A stretch of DNA of 64,000 nt from Arenibacter palladensis (GTDB lineage: Bacteria; Bacteroidota; Bacteroidia; Flavobacteriales; Flavobacteriaceae): the NCBI RefSeq assembly GCF_900129275.1, contig NZ_FQUX01000003.1, positions 186,001 to 250,000 on the forward strand. Direction: 5' to 3'. The notes beneath the pieces were generated by a model, which was not told where the DNA came from, did not search any database, and was given only the letters and a program-made list of their open reading frames with translations. The position numbers and the translations under genes are program-made. Shown here one piece after another: positions 42,896 through 52,482 of the stretch (position 1 is its first letter; every line of letters begins with the position of its first letter).

Positions 42896-45514
42896 ATGAA
42901 CAGAAGAAAATACATCAAGACCATAGCGCTCGGAACCCTATTGCCCAGCTTTTCCACTTCGGCATTCCCTTTTGGATTAGTCGGCCACAATAAAATACTT
43001 GAAACAATACAATTTGAGAGCAATTGGCACAACTGGCCAGATATGAAATGGGTAGGTCCGGAATACTGGGGAAACCGATTGCAGGATTGGCGACTTAAAA
43101 ATGGGACGGTCGTTTGCAGCATTAGTGCTGAAAATAGAAACCTTCAATTATTGACCGTTCAAAAAACAGAATATCTGTCACCATTAAAGGTAAGCTTGGA
43201 AATAAACTTATTAAATAATAATATATCACCTACCGATAAAGGTTGTTTGGGAATACGACTGGGATGTAAAGGTCCCTTCGAGGATTACCGATCCGCTGCT
43301 GTTTTTGGTAAGGGACTGGATATAGGACTTAACCCTAGTGGCACCCTTCTGGTCGGAAATCAAACCTTTGAAACCAAGCTTTCACAAATTCCAAATAACT
43401 ACAAATTGGTGGCAGAGTTTAGGCCTTCCGAAAACAAATACCTATTAAAGGTTTTGATACAGGATTCCATAACCGATCAATTAATTCATACCCAGGAAAA
43501 CATAGCAGTTGAAGGTACCAGTGTTGAAGGCAATTTTGCCCTGCTCGCAGATTTAATGACGGCTAAGAGTAACACATCCCAACCTTCGGCCGGTTTTTCC
43601 AACTGGAGTATATCTTCAGACAATTTGGTTTCTAACCGCGATCAACTTTATGGTCCTATTTGCTTTGCACAATACACCCTTCACGACAAAAAGCTAAAAC
43701 TCACCGCACAATTAGCGCCTATAGAAGAAATTAAAGGTCATTCCGTGGTGCTACAGTTCCAAGAACAGGGCGTTTGGAAAACCACAACCAATACCAAGTT
43801 GGAACATATCGGCAGAGCGGTAAACTTCGCAGTTGAGAATTGGACCGCCAATTCGGATATTCCTTACCGAATATTGGTGGAAATTCCTCTAAAAAATGAA
43901 ATCCACCAATACACTTATGAAGGTACTATAGCCCAAGAGCCATTAAATAAAGAATCCGTTTCAGCAGCTGTTTTTAGTTGTAATTTTCATTACGGATTCC
44001 CTGATAATGACATTTCTGAAAATGTAGCCAAATTAGACCCGGACATCATTCTTTTCCTTGGGGATCAATTTTACGAAGGCACAGGTGGATTTGGGGCAGA
44101 ACGCGATGGTGACCTGGACGATCTATGTCTGGATTATCTGCGAAAATGGATGATGTTCGGTTGGTCTTACCGCGAACTCTTTAGACATAAACCCTGTGCC
44201 ATAATCCCAGATGACCATGACGTGTATCACGGAAACGTTTGGGGTGAAGGTGGTAAAAAAGCCGATACCAGTGATGGCCATGGCATGTTGGCACAGGATT
44301 CCGGAGGATATAAAATGCCTGCGGAATGGGTAAACATGGTGCAATTTACACAGACCAGCCATTTACCAGATCCCTTCGATCCTAGCCCTGTTCAACAGAA
44401 TATCGGTGTCTACTACACTCACTGGAACTACGCAGGCATTAGTTTTGCCATCCTAGAGGACCGAAAATTTAAATCGGCACCCAAGCATGTTTTGCCTCCA
44501 GAGGCCCAGGTAAGGAACGGTTGGATACAAAACAAAGATTTCGATATAAAACAGTACAGGGATCTAGATGCCGAACTTTTGGGAAAAAGGCAGCACGATT
44601 TTATAGATCACTGGATCCAGGATTGGAATAATGGGGCCGAAATAAAAGTAGTGCTATCACAGACCAATTTTGCCACTGTGGCCACCTTGCCCAAAACAGC
44701 CTTAAATGATGACGTGGTCCCCTCCTTACCTATTCCTAAAAAAGGAGAATACGTACTTGGGGATGTCCCTACCGTGGATATGGATTCCAACGGTTGGCCA
44801 GCTAACGAAAGGGATAAGGCCGTCGAAGCCATCAGAAAATGCTATGCATTTCATATTGCTGGCGACCAACATTTGGGAAGTTTTATCCAATATGGCACAG
44901 ACGAGCATGGAGACAGCGGTTATGCCTTTGCTGGTCCTGCCTTGAACAATATTTGGCCCAGAAGATTCTGGCCAGAAGTAAATAGTGATTCCCATACCTA
45001 TGAAAACCCGGCCTATGTAGGGGACCATATGGACGGATTTGGCAACAAACTATCCGTACATGCCGTGGGCAATCCGTTCGATACCGGGATTGAGCCGGCC
45101 ATTGTACATAATAGGGCAACTGGTTATGGATTAGTAACCTTCAACAAGAAAGAAAGAACCATAACCACGGCCTGTTGGCCCAGATATGCCGACCCAGGTA
45201 GTACAAAAAATGAACAATTTCCAGGGTGGCCCATCACCATAAAGCAAAAAGACAATTATGGTAAAAAGGCAGTAGCCTGGTTGCCTACCATAAAGGTTGT
45301 CGACGCAAGCAAACCCGTTATTTCAGTTTTCGACAATAATAATCAGCTGGTTTATTCCATTCGTATGGCAACCAATACTTTTGCCCCCAAAGTATTCGAT
45401 AAAGAAAAATATACCATTGTAATCCTGGATGTGGAAAACAATAGAAAAAAAACAATAAAAAATATTAGGGCCAAGACCGTTAACAAACAACTATTGCAAA
45501 TTAGCCTTGTTTAA
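42896..45514 (+). CDS. PhoD-like metallophosphoesterase with extra N-terminal domain, Tat-exported
   Basis: From the ATG at 42896 the product is about 872 aa and starts with a Tat signal (MNRRKYIKTIALGTLL). Residues about 35-245 form a domain without strong family signature, beta-rich and sandwich-like (a concanavalin-type fold is a guess). The C-terminal region is PhoD-like: AVFSCNFHYG, ILFLGDQFYEGTGG (metal ligand Asp), IPDDHDVYHGNVW and AGDQHLGSFIQYG. PhoD enzymes are Ca/Fe phosphodiesterases or alkaline phosphatases, some cutting teichoic acids. It is the last gene of the SusCD arm. Its presence suggests a substrate with phosphate diesters or esters. Confidence 0.85.
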   Translation: MNRRKYIKTIALGTLLPSFSTSAFPFGLVGHNKILETIQFESNWHNWPDMKWVGPEYWGNRLQDWRLKNGTVVCSISAENRNLQLLTVQKTEYLSPLKVSLEINLLNNNISPTDKGCLGIRLGCKGPFEDYRSAAVFGKGLDIGLNPSGTLLVGNQTFETKLSQIPNNYKLVAEFRPSENKYLLKVLIQDSITDQLIHTQENIAVEGTSVEGNFALLADLMTAKSNTSQPSAGFSNWSISSDNLVSNRDQLYGPICFAQYTLHDKKLKLTAQLAPIEEIKGHSVVLQFQEQGVWKTTTNTKLEHIGRAVNFAVENWTANSDIPYRILVEIPLKNEIHQYTYEGTIAQEPLNKESVSAAVFSCNFHYGFPDNDISENVAKLDPDIILFLGDQFYEGTGGFGAERDGDLDDLCLDYLRKWMMFGWSYRELFRHKPCAIIPDDHDVYHGNVWGEGGKKADTSDGHGMLAQDSGGYKMPAEWVNMVQFTQTSHLPDPFDPSPVQQNIGVYYTHWNYAGISFAILEDRKFKSAPKHVLPPEAQVRNGWIQNKDFDIKQYRDLDAELLGKRQHDFIDHWIQDWNNGAEIKVVLSQTNFATVATLPKTALNDDVVPSLPIPKKGEYVLGDVPTVDMDSNGWPANERDKAVEAIRKCYAFHIAGDQHLGSFIQYGTDEHGDSGYAFAGPALNNIWPRRFWPEVNSDSHTYENPAYVGDHMDGFGNKLSVHAVGNPFDTGIEPAIVHNRATGYGLVTFNKKERTITTACWPRYADPGSTKNEQFPGWPITIKQKDNYGKKAVAWLPTIKVVDASKPVISVFDNNNQLVYSIRMATNTFAPKVFDKEKYTIVILDVENNRKKTIKNIRAKTVNKQLLQISLV

Positions 45515-45558
45515 ATTGGCTCGGTAGTTCTATTAACGCTATATGGACCAACAAAAAA

Positions 45559-45594
45559 ATCCCAAACTTTCTTAGTTTATAGAAAGTTTGGGAT
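45559..45594. terminator. Strong terminator at the end of the PUL
   Basis: ATCCCAAACTTTCT and AGAAAGTTTGGGAT form a perfect 14-bp stem with an 8-nt loop. On the minus strand seven T residues follow, so it terminates the Gfo/Idh gene at 45617 and can also stop transcription from the plus-strand PUL arm. Confidence 0.85.
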
Positions 45595-45616
45595 CAATTA
45601 TTATTGTATTTAAAAC

Positions 45617-46933
45617 TTAAATCACAACCGTCTTCCCTGGAGTTGGTATGTTATAAGTACCATCAGCATTTGGCTGCACCGGTGCTGGGGAATCCCAGGT
45701 TAAATTGTCCGGAGCCAGGTCAATATTGGAAGTCATAGCCTCTTCCCATTTAATTACTTGACCGGAATAGGTAGCCATTCTGCCAATAATGGCACTCATA
45801 GTGCTAAAAGCTCCATTCTCCGCATCGGTAATAACACCTTTGTTTCTGATAGATTCGAAAAGTTTAATATGCTCTACTTGATAAGGGTTAGGATCATCCT
45901 TTCCACGATGGGTAAATATTTCCCCACCGGCATAATCCTTAATAAAGGTATTGTCACCATAGGTCTCAATAGTACCCTTGGTACCTTGGAATGTTTCGGC
46001 TACCCTACTCATGGTTTCCGGCATATGGCGGCACTGACTGGCGATTACCGCACCACTTGGGTAGGTGTATTCTACAAAGTGATGATCAAAAATTTCCCCA
46101 TGGTCCTTTCCAGTCCTTACTTGCCTTCCACCAAATCCCTGTGCCGATACTGGGTATTCCCCAATAAACCAGTTGGCAACATCTATATTATGGATGTGCT
46201 GTTCCAAGATATGGTCTCCGCACAACCAGTTGAAATAATACCAATTGCGCATCTGGTATTCCAGCTCGGACTGTCCAGGCTGTCTTTCCCTTACCCATAC
46301 ACCACCACTGTTCCAATACACCTGCCCAGAAACTATCTTTCCTATCTTATTATCCTTAATATGCTTTATTCCCGCCAAATAGTTGTCCTGATAATGTCTT
46401 TGAAGACCAACCACTACGTTTAATTTCTTTTCCTTTGCCACTTGCGCCGCTGCCAAAACCTTTCTTACACCTGGTACGTCTGTAGCCACTGGCTTTTCCA
46501 TAAATACATGCTTTCCTGCATTAACGGCATATTCAAAATGCTGTGGTCTAAATCCTGGAGGAGTAGCCAAAATTACTACATCGGCCATGTTTATGGCCTT
46601 TTCAGCACCATCAAAGCCAACAAACTGATTGGCCTTGGGAACATTTACCTTCTTAGTATCCTTAAACTCCTTCTGCAAATTCATAAGACTTCCCTGCAAC
46701 CTGTCCTCGAAAGCATCTGCCATAGCCACCAATTCTACATTGGGATCCGCCTTTAAGGCATGTTGTGCCGCACCTGTACCACGACCACCACAACCAATTA
46801 AGGCTATCTTCAATTTCTTGTCGTTAGCTACATTTACCATAGCATCCATCTGCATGGTAGGTAAAATCAATGCTCCTGTTACTAGAGCACTGCTCTTAAC
46901 AAAATCCCTTCTACTGTTTTTAATATTGGTCAT
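45617..46933 (-). CDS. Tat-exported Gfo/Idh/MocA family oxidoreductase
   Basis: A 438-aa protein with a Tat signal (NSRRDFVKSS then a hydrophobic stretch) and a Rossmann NAD(P)-binding motif IALIGCGGRGTG. The EKPV motif (HVFMEKPVATDV, about residue 145) carries the usual catalytic Lys-Pro, and GDHILEQHIHNIDVANW holds the substrate-side His residues. Typical activity is oxidation or epimerisation of a sugar or cyclitol, here probably periplasmic. Substrate unknown. It is transcribed toward the PUL but lies beyond its terminator. Candidate operators lie upstream at 47009-47060. Confidence 0.9.
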   Translation of the reverse strand: MTNIKNSRRDFVKSSALVTGALILPTMQMDAMVNVANDKKLKIALIGCGGRGTGAAQHALKADPNVELVAMADAFEDRLQGSLMNLQKEFKDTKKVNVPKANQFVGFDGAEKAINMADVVILATPPGFRPQHFEYAVNAGKHVFMEKPVATDVPGVRKVLAAAQVAKEKKLNVVVGLQRHYQDNYLAGIKHIKDNKIGKIVSGQVYWNSGGVWVRERQPGQSELEYQMRNWYYFNWLCGDHILEQHIHNIDVANWFIGEYPVSAQGFGGRQVRTGKDHGEIFDHHFVEYTYPSGAVIASQCRHMPETMSRVAETFQGTKGTIETYGDNTFIKDYAGGEIFTHRGKDDPNPYQVEHIKLFESIRNKGVITDAENGAFSTMSAIIGRMATYSGQVIKWEEAMTSNIDLAPDNLTWDSPAPVQPNADGTYNIPTPGKTVVI

Positions 46934-47008
46934 GGTGTTACTTGTTTGTTTAGTTATTTCTGTTTTACATTAAAATTGGTTGGTCAAGATAGAGATTTAT
47001 TTGGAAAC

Positions 47009-47060
47009 GTACAATGTACATTTTTGCAGAATAGCACAATTACTGTTAAAAATTCTGCAA
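47009..47060. promoter_or_regulatory. Inverted repeats upstream of the Gfo/Idh gene at 45617
   Basis: GTACAATGTAC (47009-47019) is a short palindrome, and TTGCAGAAT (47024-47032) with ATTCTGCAA (47052-47060) forms a perfect 9-bp inverted repeat with a 19-nt spacer. Both lie 76-127 bp before the gene start. Either could be a regulator site. Confidence 0.35.
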
Positions 47061-47142
47061 TATCCCAAATTGCAACAAGTTAATTTCACTTACAACGAAA
47101 GATCTATTGTATTTATTAGGTTTCTGCAAAAGGGTTATTTGC

Positions 47143-47652
47143 CTACATTTTAGACTTTTCCTCTATAGCCTCCGGTTTAAAACTCCGATGCCTTTCCATC
47201 ATCAAATTTTGAAGGGAATCAATTTGTTGAAACAGTTCTCGCATGTCCGAAAAGTTATTGCCGTGCTGTCTTTCAAAGAAATCATTAAAATATTGGTTGC
47301 CGTTCAGCAGGGAATCGATATCCATAAACTGCCCCGAATTATGGTCTTTTATAAAAGAGGATAAATTATCATGCGATAAAAACTTCATAGACTCCATAAT
47401 ACTATCCAAATCCATGTCCTTTGGCAAGTTCTTGAAATTGTCGTAAGAATAGGAATATATGGAGTCATATCCTATAACATTACCTGCCTCATCATATTTC
47501 TTATTAACCTTCCAGCTAATTTTCGGTTTATCTACAGAAATACTGTCCTTATTTTCTTCCGCCAGATCAACCTTGGATTTGCTGCGGTCGTCCTGCCCAT
47601 GGGATACGGTTAGAAACAAACCCAACAGCAGGGTGAACACAATTTTTTTCAT
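47143..47652 (-). CDS. Secreted hypothetical protein
   Basis: A 169-aa protein with a cleavable signal peptide (MKKIVFTLLLGLFLTVSHGQ) and no lipobox. The mature part is strongly charged and helical, with motifs ISWKVNKKYDEAGNVIGYDSI (YDEAGN-type beta turn) and an acidic MDLDSIMESM; no family is recognised. It lies between the Gfo/Idh gene and the MGH1-like gene. Confidence that it is a gene is good from codon continuity and signal peptide; function unknown. Confidence 0.72.
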   Translation of the reverse strand: MKKIVFTLLLGLFLTVSHGQDDRSKSKVDLAEENKDSISVDKPKISWKVNKKYDEAGNVIGYDSIYSYSYDNFKNLPKDMDLDSIMESMKFLSHDNLSSFIKDHNSGQFMDIDSLLNGNQYFNDFFERQHGNNFSDMRELFQQIDSLQNLMMERHRSFKPEAIEEKSKM

Positions 47653-47841
47653 CTCAAAAGATTTTAATTAAGCCTCCATTTGTTTATCATTAGCCTCAAA
47701 AAAAATGCCATCCAAGTTATCATTTAAACGATTGACAGGTTAAATATGTGTTAAACATATCCTATCTTTAATTATAGAATTCAAAGGTACCGGATGCGCA
47801 AGACACTAAGCAACCGCATAACCTTTTTTTGATATTACGGA

Positions 47842-50478
47842 ATGACTAAAGAAAGAACAGCTCAAGAACAAAAACGATTGGACGATTCCCGATCGAAAAC
47901 GAAGGATTGGCATAAATGGGGGCCCTATTTGAGTGAGCGGCAATGGGGCACGGTTAGGGAAGATTACAGTCCGAATGGAGATGCCTGGAACTACTTTTCC
48001 CATGAAGATTCCCGCAGTAGGGCTTATAGATGGGGAGAAGATGGTATTGCAGGTATATCCGACCGATATTGCAATATATGCTTTGGAATAGCTCTTTGGA
48101 ACGGTAAGGACCCAATTCTGAAGGAGCGACTTTTTGGCCTAACAGGGCCTCAAGGGAATCACGGGGAAGATGTTAAGGAGCTTTATTATTATTTGGAGAA
48201 TACCCCTACTCATTCCTATATGAAGCATTTGTACAAATATCCACAAAACGAATTTCCCTATGTACAATTAGTGGAAGAAAACAGGAGGCGGGGAAAGAAC
48301 GAATTTGAATATGAGCTTTTGGATACCGGCATTCTAGATAACAATGAATATTTTGATGTCATAACCGAATATGCCAAGGCGGATAATGAAGATATTCTTA
48401 TAAAGATTTCCATTGTCAACAGAAGTTCAAAGTCTGCTGCCCTACATGTCCTTCCTACCCTTTGGACCAGAAATCTATGGAGCTTCGTTGGTATGCCGGA
48501 AAAACCCATCATAAAAAAACAGATCCTTAAAGACCAGACCTTTGTCTCCATAAACCATATTTATGTTGGCAAATACAACCTATATTTTGAAGAGCCAAGC
48601 CGACTGCTGTTTACCGAGAACGAGACCAATATGGAAAAGGTTTATGCACAGCCCAACGACCATCCCTTTAAAAAGGATCTTTTTCACAACTCTGTGGTGA
48701 ACAACGATTATTCCATAATTTCCAAAAATACTCAGGGCACCAAATTCGCACCTTTATATGAGATGAACCTTAAGGGCGGGGAAACAAAAACGATTAAATT
48801 GAGATTGACCGCCTCTACCTTGGAATCCCCCTTCGATAAGGGTTACGAAACTGCTTTTACTAAAAGAATCCAAGAATCGCAGGAATTTCTGGATGCCACA
48901 TTTAAATCGGCCTCTAAAGAATCCAAAGAAATACAGAAACAGGCTATTGCCGGTCTATTATGGTCCAAACAATATTACAATTACGAAGTGGAAAGGTGGC
49001 TGAACGGTGACCATGAAGAAATGCCCCCACCAAAAAGTAGATTTAACGGTAGAAACAAGGCATGGAAAACACTAAGGAACCACGATATCCTTGCTATGCC
49101 GGACAAATGGGAATACCCCTGGTTCGCAGCCTGGGATACCGCCTTCCATTGTGTTAGCTTGGCTTTGGTTGATTCCAGTTTCGCCAAGGATCAACTGTTG
49201 TTGTTTACCAAAGAATGGTATATGGCACCTAACGGACAGATACCGGCATATGAGTGGAATTTCAGCGATGTTAATCCACCCGTACAGGCTTGGGCCTCCA
49301 TACAGGTTTATCAAATGGAGAAAAAGAAGACCGGTAAAGGGGACCTTGTATTCTTAAAACGGATGTTCAATAAATTGGCCCTTAATTTTACCTGGTGGGT
49401 GAACAGGGAAGATAGTCTTGAAAACAACGTTTTTGAGGGTGGATTTTTAGGCCTGGACAATATTGGGGTCTTTGATCGTAGTCGGGATATTCCGGGAGGA
49501 GGTATCTTGGAACAAGTAGATGGAACCTCGTGGATGGCACTGTATTGCTTAAACATGTTGGAAATGGCTTTGGAAATAGCCCTGGAAGACAAATCTTTTG
49601 AGGATATGACCATGAAATATTTCGGGCATTTTGTTTTTATTGCAGAAGCTTTAAACAATATTAGTCAGGATTATAATGGTTCTTGGGATGAGAATGACGG
49701 ATTTTTCTATGACAAGTTGGTGTTTCCAAATGGCGATTCCACACCTATTAAGGTGCGCTCCATTTCAGGATTGTTATCCCTTACGGCGGTATTGAATATC
49801 AAAAAAGAATACTTGGACAAACTTCCTCGGTTTAGAAAAAGTATGGAGTGGTTTCGTAGACACCGCATAGAAAACGCAAAATATCAGGTAATGGAGGAGT
49901 ACTTCGAAGATAAGGATGTATTATTATCATTGGTGCCAAAAGAGCGTTTGCAAAAACTGATAGGAAGCATTTTAGACGAAAATGAATTTCTTTCCCAATA
50001 TGGTATAAGGTCCCTATCCAAGGTTCACGAAAACCCTTACACCATTCAGATAGATGGAAAAACCTATGGGATAAATTATGAACCAGCGGAGTCCACCACT
50101 GGACTTTTTGGAGGAAACTCCAACTGGAGGGGCCCTATTTGGATGCCCATGAACTATTTGTTCATCAATTCCTTAAGGGAATATCATAGCTACTACGGAA
50201 ATAAGTTGAAATTTTCTTATCCAACAGGTAATGGCAATATGATGAATTTAAAGGATATTAGTGATGAAATTGGGAAAAGACTGATTCTACTTTTTGAAAA
50301 GGACGCGAACGGCAACAGACCTATTCACCAATTACACGAAAAAAAATATCAGGACCCACATTTTAAGGACCTGATCCTGTTTTATGAGTATTTTCACGGA
50401 GACAGTGGTAGAGGTGTAGGAGCTTCACATCAAACCGGATGGACCGCTTTGGTAGTAAACTTAATGGAAGAAATATAA
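47842..50478 (+). CDS. MGH1-like / GH63-type glucosidase
   Basis: An 878-aa cytosolic (alpha/alpha)6-barrel glycoside hydrolase. Family blocks: SERQWGTVREDYSPNGDAWNYFSH at the N-terminus, FGLTGPQGNHGEDVKELYYY, YEWNFSDVNPPVQAWA and the C-terminal block QTGWTALVV. The central DTAFHCVSLALVDSSFAKDQL and GGILEQVDGTSWMALYCLNM resemble barrel-end sequences of GH63/mannosylglycerate hydrolase enzymes. No signal peptide is present. Substrates might be alpha-glucosides, glucosyl- or mannosylglycerate. The next gene, a debranching-type enzyme, starts 7 bp after its stop, so both act together. Confidence 0.87.
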   Translation: MTKERTAQEQKRLDDSRSKTKDWHKWGPYLSERQWGTVREDYSPNGDAWNYFSHEDSRSRAYRWGEDGIAGISDRYCNICFGIALWNGKDPILKERLFGLTGPQGNHGEDVKELYYYLENTPTHSYMKHLYKYPQNEFPYVQLVEENRRRGKNEFEYELLDTGILDNNEYFDVITEYAKADNEDILIKISIVNRSSKSAALHVLPTLWTRNLWSFVGMPEKPIIKKQILKDQTFVSINHIYVGKYNLYFEEPSRLLFTENETNMEKVYAQPNDHPFKKDLFHNSVVNNDYSIISKNTQGTKFAPLYEMNLKGGETKTIKLRLTASTLESPFDKGYETAFTKRIQESQEFLDATFKSASKESKEIQKQAIAGLLWSKQYYNYEVERWLNGDHEEMPPPKSRFNGRNKAWKTLRNHDILAMPDKWEYPWFAAWDTAFHCVSLALVDSSFAKDQLLLFTKEWYMAPNGQIPAYEWNFSDVNPPVQAWASIQVYQMEKKKTGKGDLVFLKRMFNKLALNFTWWVNREDSLENNVFEGGFLGLDNIGVFDRSRDIPGGGILEQVDGTSWMALYCLNMLEMALEIALEDKSFEDMTMKYFGHFVFIAEALNNISQDYNGSWDENDGFFYDKLVFPNGDSTPIKVRSISGLLSLTAVLNIKKEYLDKLPRFRKSMEWFRRHRIENAKYQVMEEYFEDKDVLLSLVPKERLQKLIGSILDENEFLSQYGIRSLSKVHENPYTIQIDGKTYGINYEPAESTTGLFGGNSNWRGPIWMPMNYLFINSLREYHSYYGNKLKFSYPTGNGNMMNLKDISDEIGKRLILLFEKDANGNRPIHQLHEKKYQDPHFKDLILFYEYFHGDSGRGVGASHQTGWTALVVNLMEEI

Positions 50479-50485
50479 CTGTAAT

Positions 50486-52474
50486 TTGGAAAATTTATTT
50501 AAAAAGGAATGGTTGGCTACCAACGGATTGGGAGGTTATGCCTCAGGTGCTGTTAACGGTGCCAATACAAGACAGTACCACGGTCTATTGGTCGCTGCCC
50601 TTGAGCCACCTACAGACCGCACCGTGGTTGTGGCTAAAATTGAAGAACGCGTTCTAATAGATGGCCATTATCATAATATTTCCACCAATCAATATCCCAA
50701 AGTGGTATTTCCCGATGGAGGAAAATATTTAAAGAATTTTGATGTTGACCCCTCTCCTACCTGGAGATTTGCCGATAGTGATTGGGAATTAGGTAAAACC
50801 GTACAAATGATATCGGGATCCAACACCACGGTACTTACCTATACCAACAGTGGAAAGAGGGCATTGGTCCTGGAATTGCATCCTTTGTATGCCTACAATG
50901 ATTTTCATACCACTTTTCACGAGGCTTCATGCTATAATTTTTTTACCGAGTTCAATAATAACCACTTAAGAACCTACCCGAAATACGGAAGTAATCCAGT
51001 TTTTACCGGATGGACAGCTGGACATTATTTTGAGGCCCGATGCTGGTTCAAGAATATCATCCTTTCCAAGGGTAAAGCCAGAGGCCTGGGTTCGGTCTGC
51101 GATTATTACAGGATTGGATATCTAGTACATGAACTGCAGCCAGGGGAAGAACTTACGCTGTACTTTACCATAGAGGAGGAAATAGTCGGGAAAGGAATTA
51201 AAGAAATCCTATCCTTAGAAGGTAAAAAAAATGACCTTGACAAAGATAAGCTCCCATCTGGATTCTTTAAGGATCTTATGATATCCGGAGACCAATTTAT
51301 GGTCCAAAGAAAGTCTACCAATAGCATGTCCATCATTGCCGGCTATCATTGGTTTACGGATTGGGGAAGGGATACCATGATCGCGATGCGCGGACTAACC
51401 ATAGCCACGGGCAAAAAGGAGCTGTCCAAATCCATTTTGAATACTTTTTTTAAAAGTGTGGATCAGGGGATGATTCCAGACAGATTTCCGGATAACTCCA
51501 AAGACCCGGTTCATTACAATACCATGGACGCCACGCTTTGGCTTTTCGTGGCCAGCTATGACTACCAAAAAAAATTCGAGGATATTGCATTCTTAAAAGA
51601 TCATATTGAAATATTAAAGAATATATTGGACCAGCATATTGCGGGTGCCCGCTATAATATTCACATTACGCAGGAAGGATTTATCTACGGTGGGGAATGC
51701 AAGGTACAGCTGACATGGATGGACGCCATTGTAGGTGGCAAAGTTATTACCCCAAGAATTGGCTGCCCTGTGGAAGTCAATGCGCTTTGGTATAATGCCC
51801 TTAAGATTTACGAAAATTTCTGCGAAATTCTTGAAGTTAAAATTGAATCCCCTTACCTTGAACTAATTGCCAAATTTGAATCCAATTTTACCAAATTTTT
51901 CACCAATCCACAAGGGACCTTATTTGATGTGATCATCCCTGGGATCTCACAGGACGATACCCTGCGTCCCAATCAAATTTACTGTCTTAGTCTGCCTTTT
52001 GGCGTTTTGGACAACGAACAACAGAAGACCATTTTTGAGGCTGTGGAAAATAAACTTTATACCCCCTATGGACTTAGAACCTTGGATCCTGATAGCCCTG
52101 AATATAAACCGAACTATGAGGGTAACCAATGGTCTCGGGACCATGCCTACCACCAAGGAACGGTATGGCCTTTTCTACTTCATGAATATTTTCAAGCCTA
52201 TTTCAAAATCTATGGTACTTCCCAAGATAATAAGAAAAAAGTAATGCTGGAATTGGAGCCTTTACGTGAACATTTTTACAAGGATAATGGCATTCATTGC
52301 ATATCCGAGATTTTCAATGGTAGCGACCCACAAGAGGGAAAAGGTTGTATTCATCAAGCTTGGTCGGTAGCGGCCATTATAAAATTATATATTGATTTTG
52401 GGCTGGACAAAATTGAACAGGAAATATCGTCAGAAAAGGAACACCCTAAGGTAAAAACTAAAAATGAAATTTAG
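50486..52474 (+). CDS. Glycogen debranching / amylo-alpha-1,6-glucosidase family enzyme
   Basis: A 662-aa enzyme. The N-terminus KEWLATNGLGGYASG is the hallmark of glycogen debranching N-terminal domains; the C-terminal barrel (about 270-650) has GYHWFTDWGRDTMIAMRGL, MDATLWLFVA, and DHAYHQGTVWPFLLHEY, matching GDE_C (GH133). It would remove alpha-1,6 branches from glycogen-like glucans or hydrolyse related oligosaccharides in the cytosol. The start is TTG at 50486: the frame has a stop at 50462 and no ATG or GTG in between. Probably cotranscribed with the MGH1-like gene. Confidence 0.9.
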   Translation: MENLFKKEWLATNGLGGYASGAVNGANTRQYHGLLVAALEPPTDRTVVVAKIEERVLIDGHYHNISTNQYPKVVFPDGGKYLKNFDVDPSPTWRFADSDWELGKTVQMISGSNTTVLTYTNSGKRALVLELHPLYAYNDFHTTFHEASCYNFFTEFNNNHLRTYPKYGSNPVFTGWTAGHYFEARCWFKNIILSKGKARGLGSVCDYYRIGYLVHELQPGEELTLYFTIEEEIVGKGIKEILSLEGKKNDLDKDKLPSGFFKDLMISGDQFMVQRKSTNSMSIIAGYHWFTDWGRDTMIAMRGLTIATGKKELSKSILNTFFKSVDQGMIPDRFPDNSKDPVHYNTMDATLWLFVASYDYQKKFEDIAFLKDHIEILKNILDQHIAGARYNIHITQEGFIYGGECKVQLTWMDAIVGGKVITPRIGCPVEVNALWYNALKIYENFCEILEVKIESPYLELIAKFESNFTKFFTNPQGTLFDVIIPGISQDDTLRPNQIYCLSLPFGVLDNEQQKTIFEAVENKLYTPYGLRTLDPDSPEYKPNYEGNQWSRDHAYHQGTVWPFLLHEYFQAYFKIYGTSQDNKKKVMLELEPLREHFYKDNGIHCISEIFNGSDPQEGKGCIHQAWSVAAIIKLYIDFGLDKIEQEISSEKEHPKVKTKNEI

Positions 52475-52482
52475 TTAATCCC

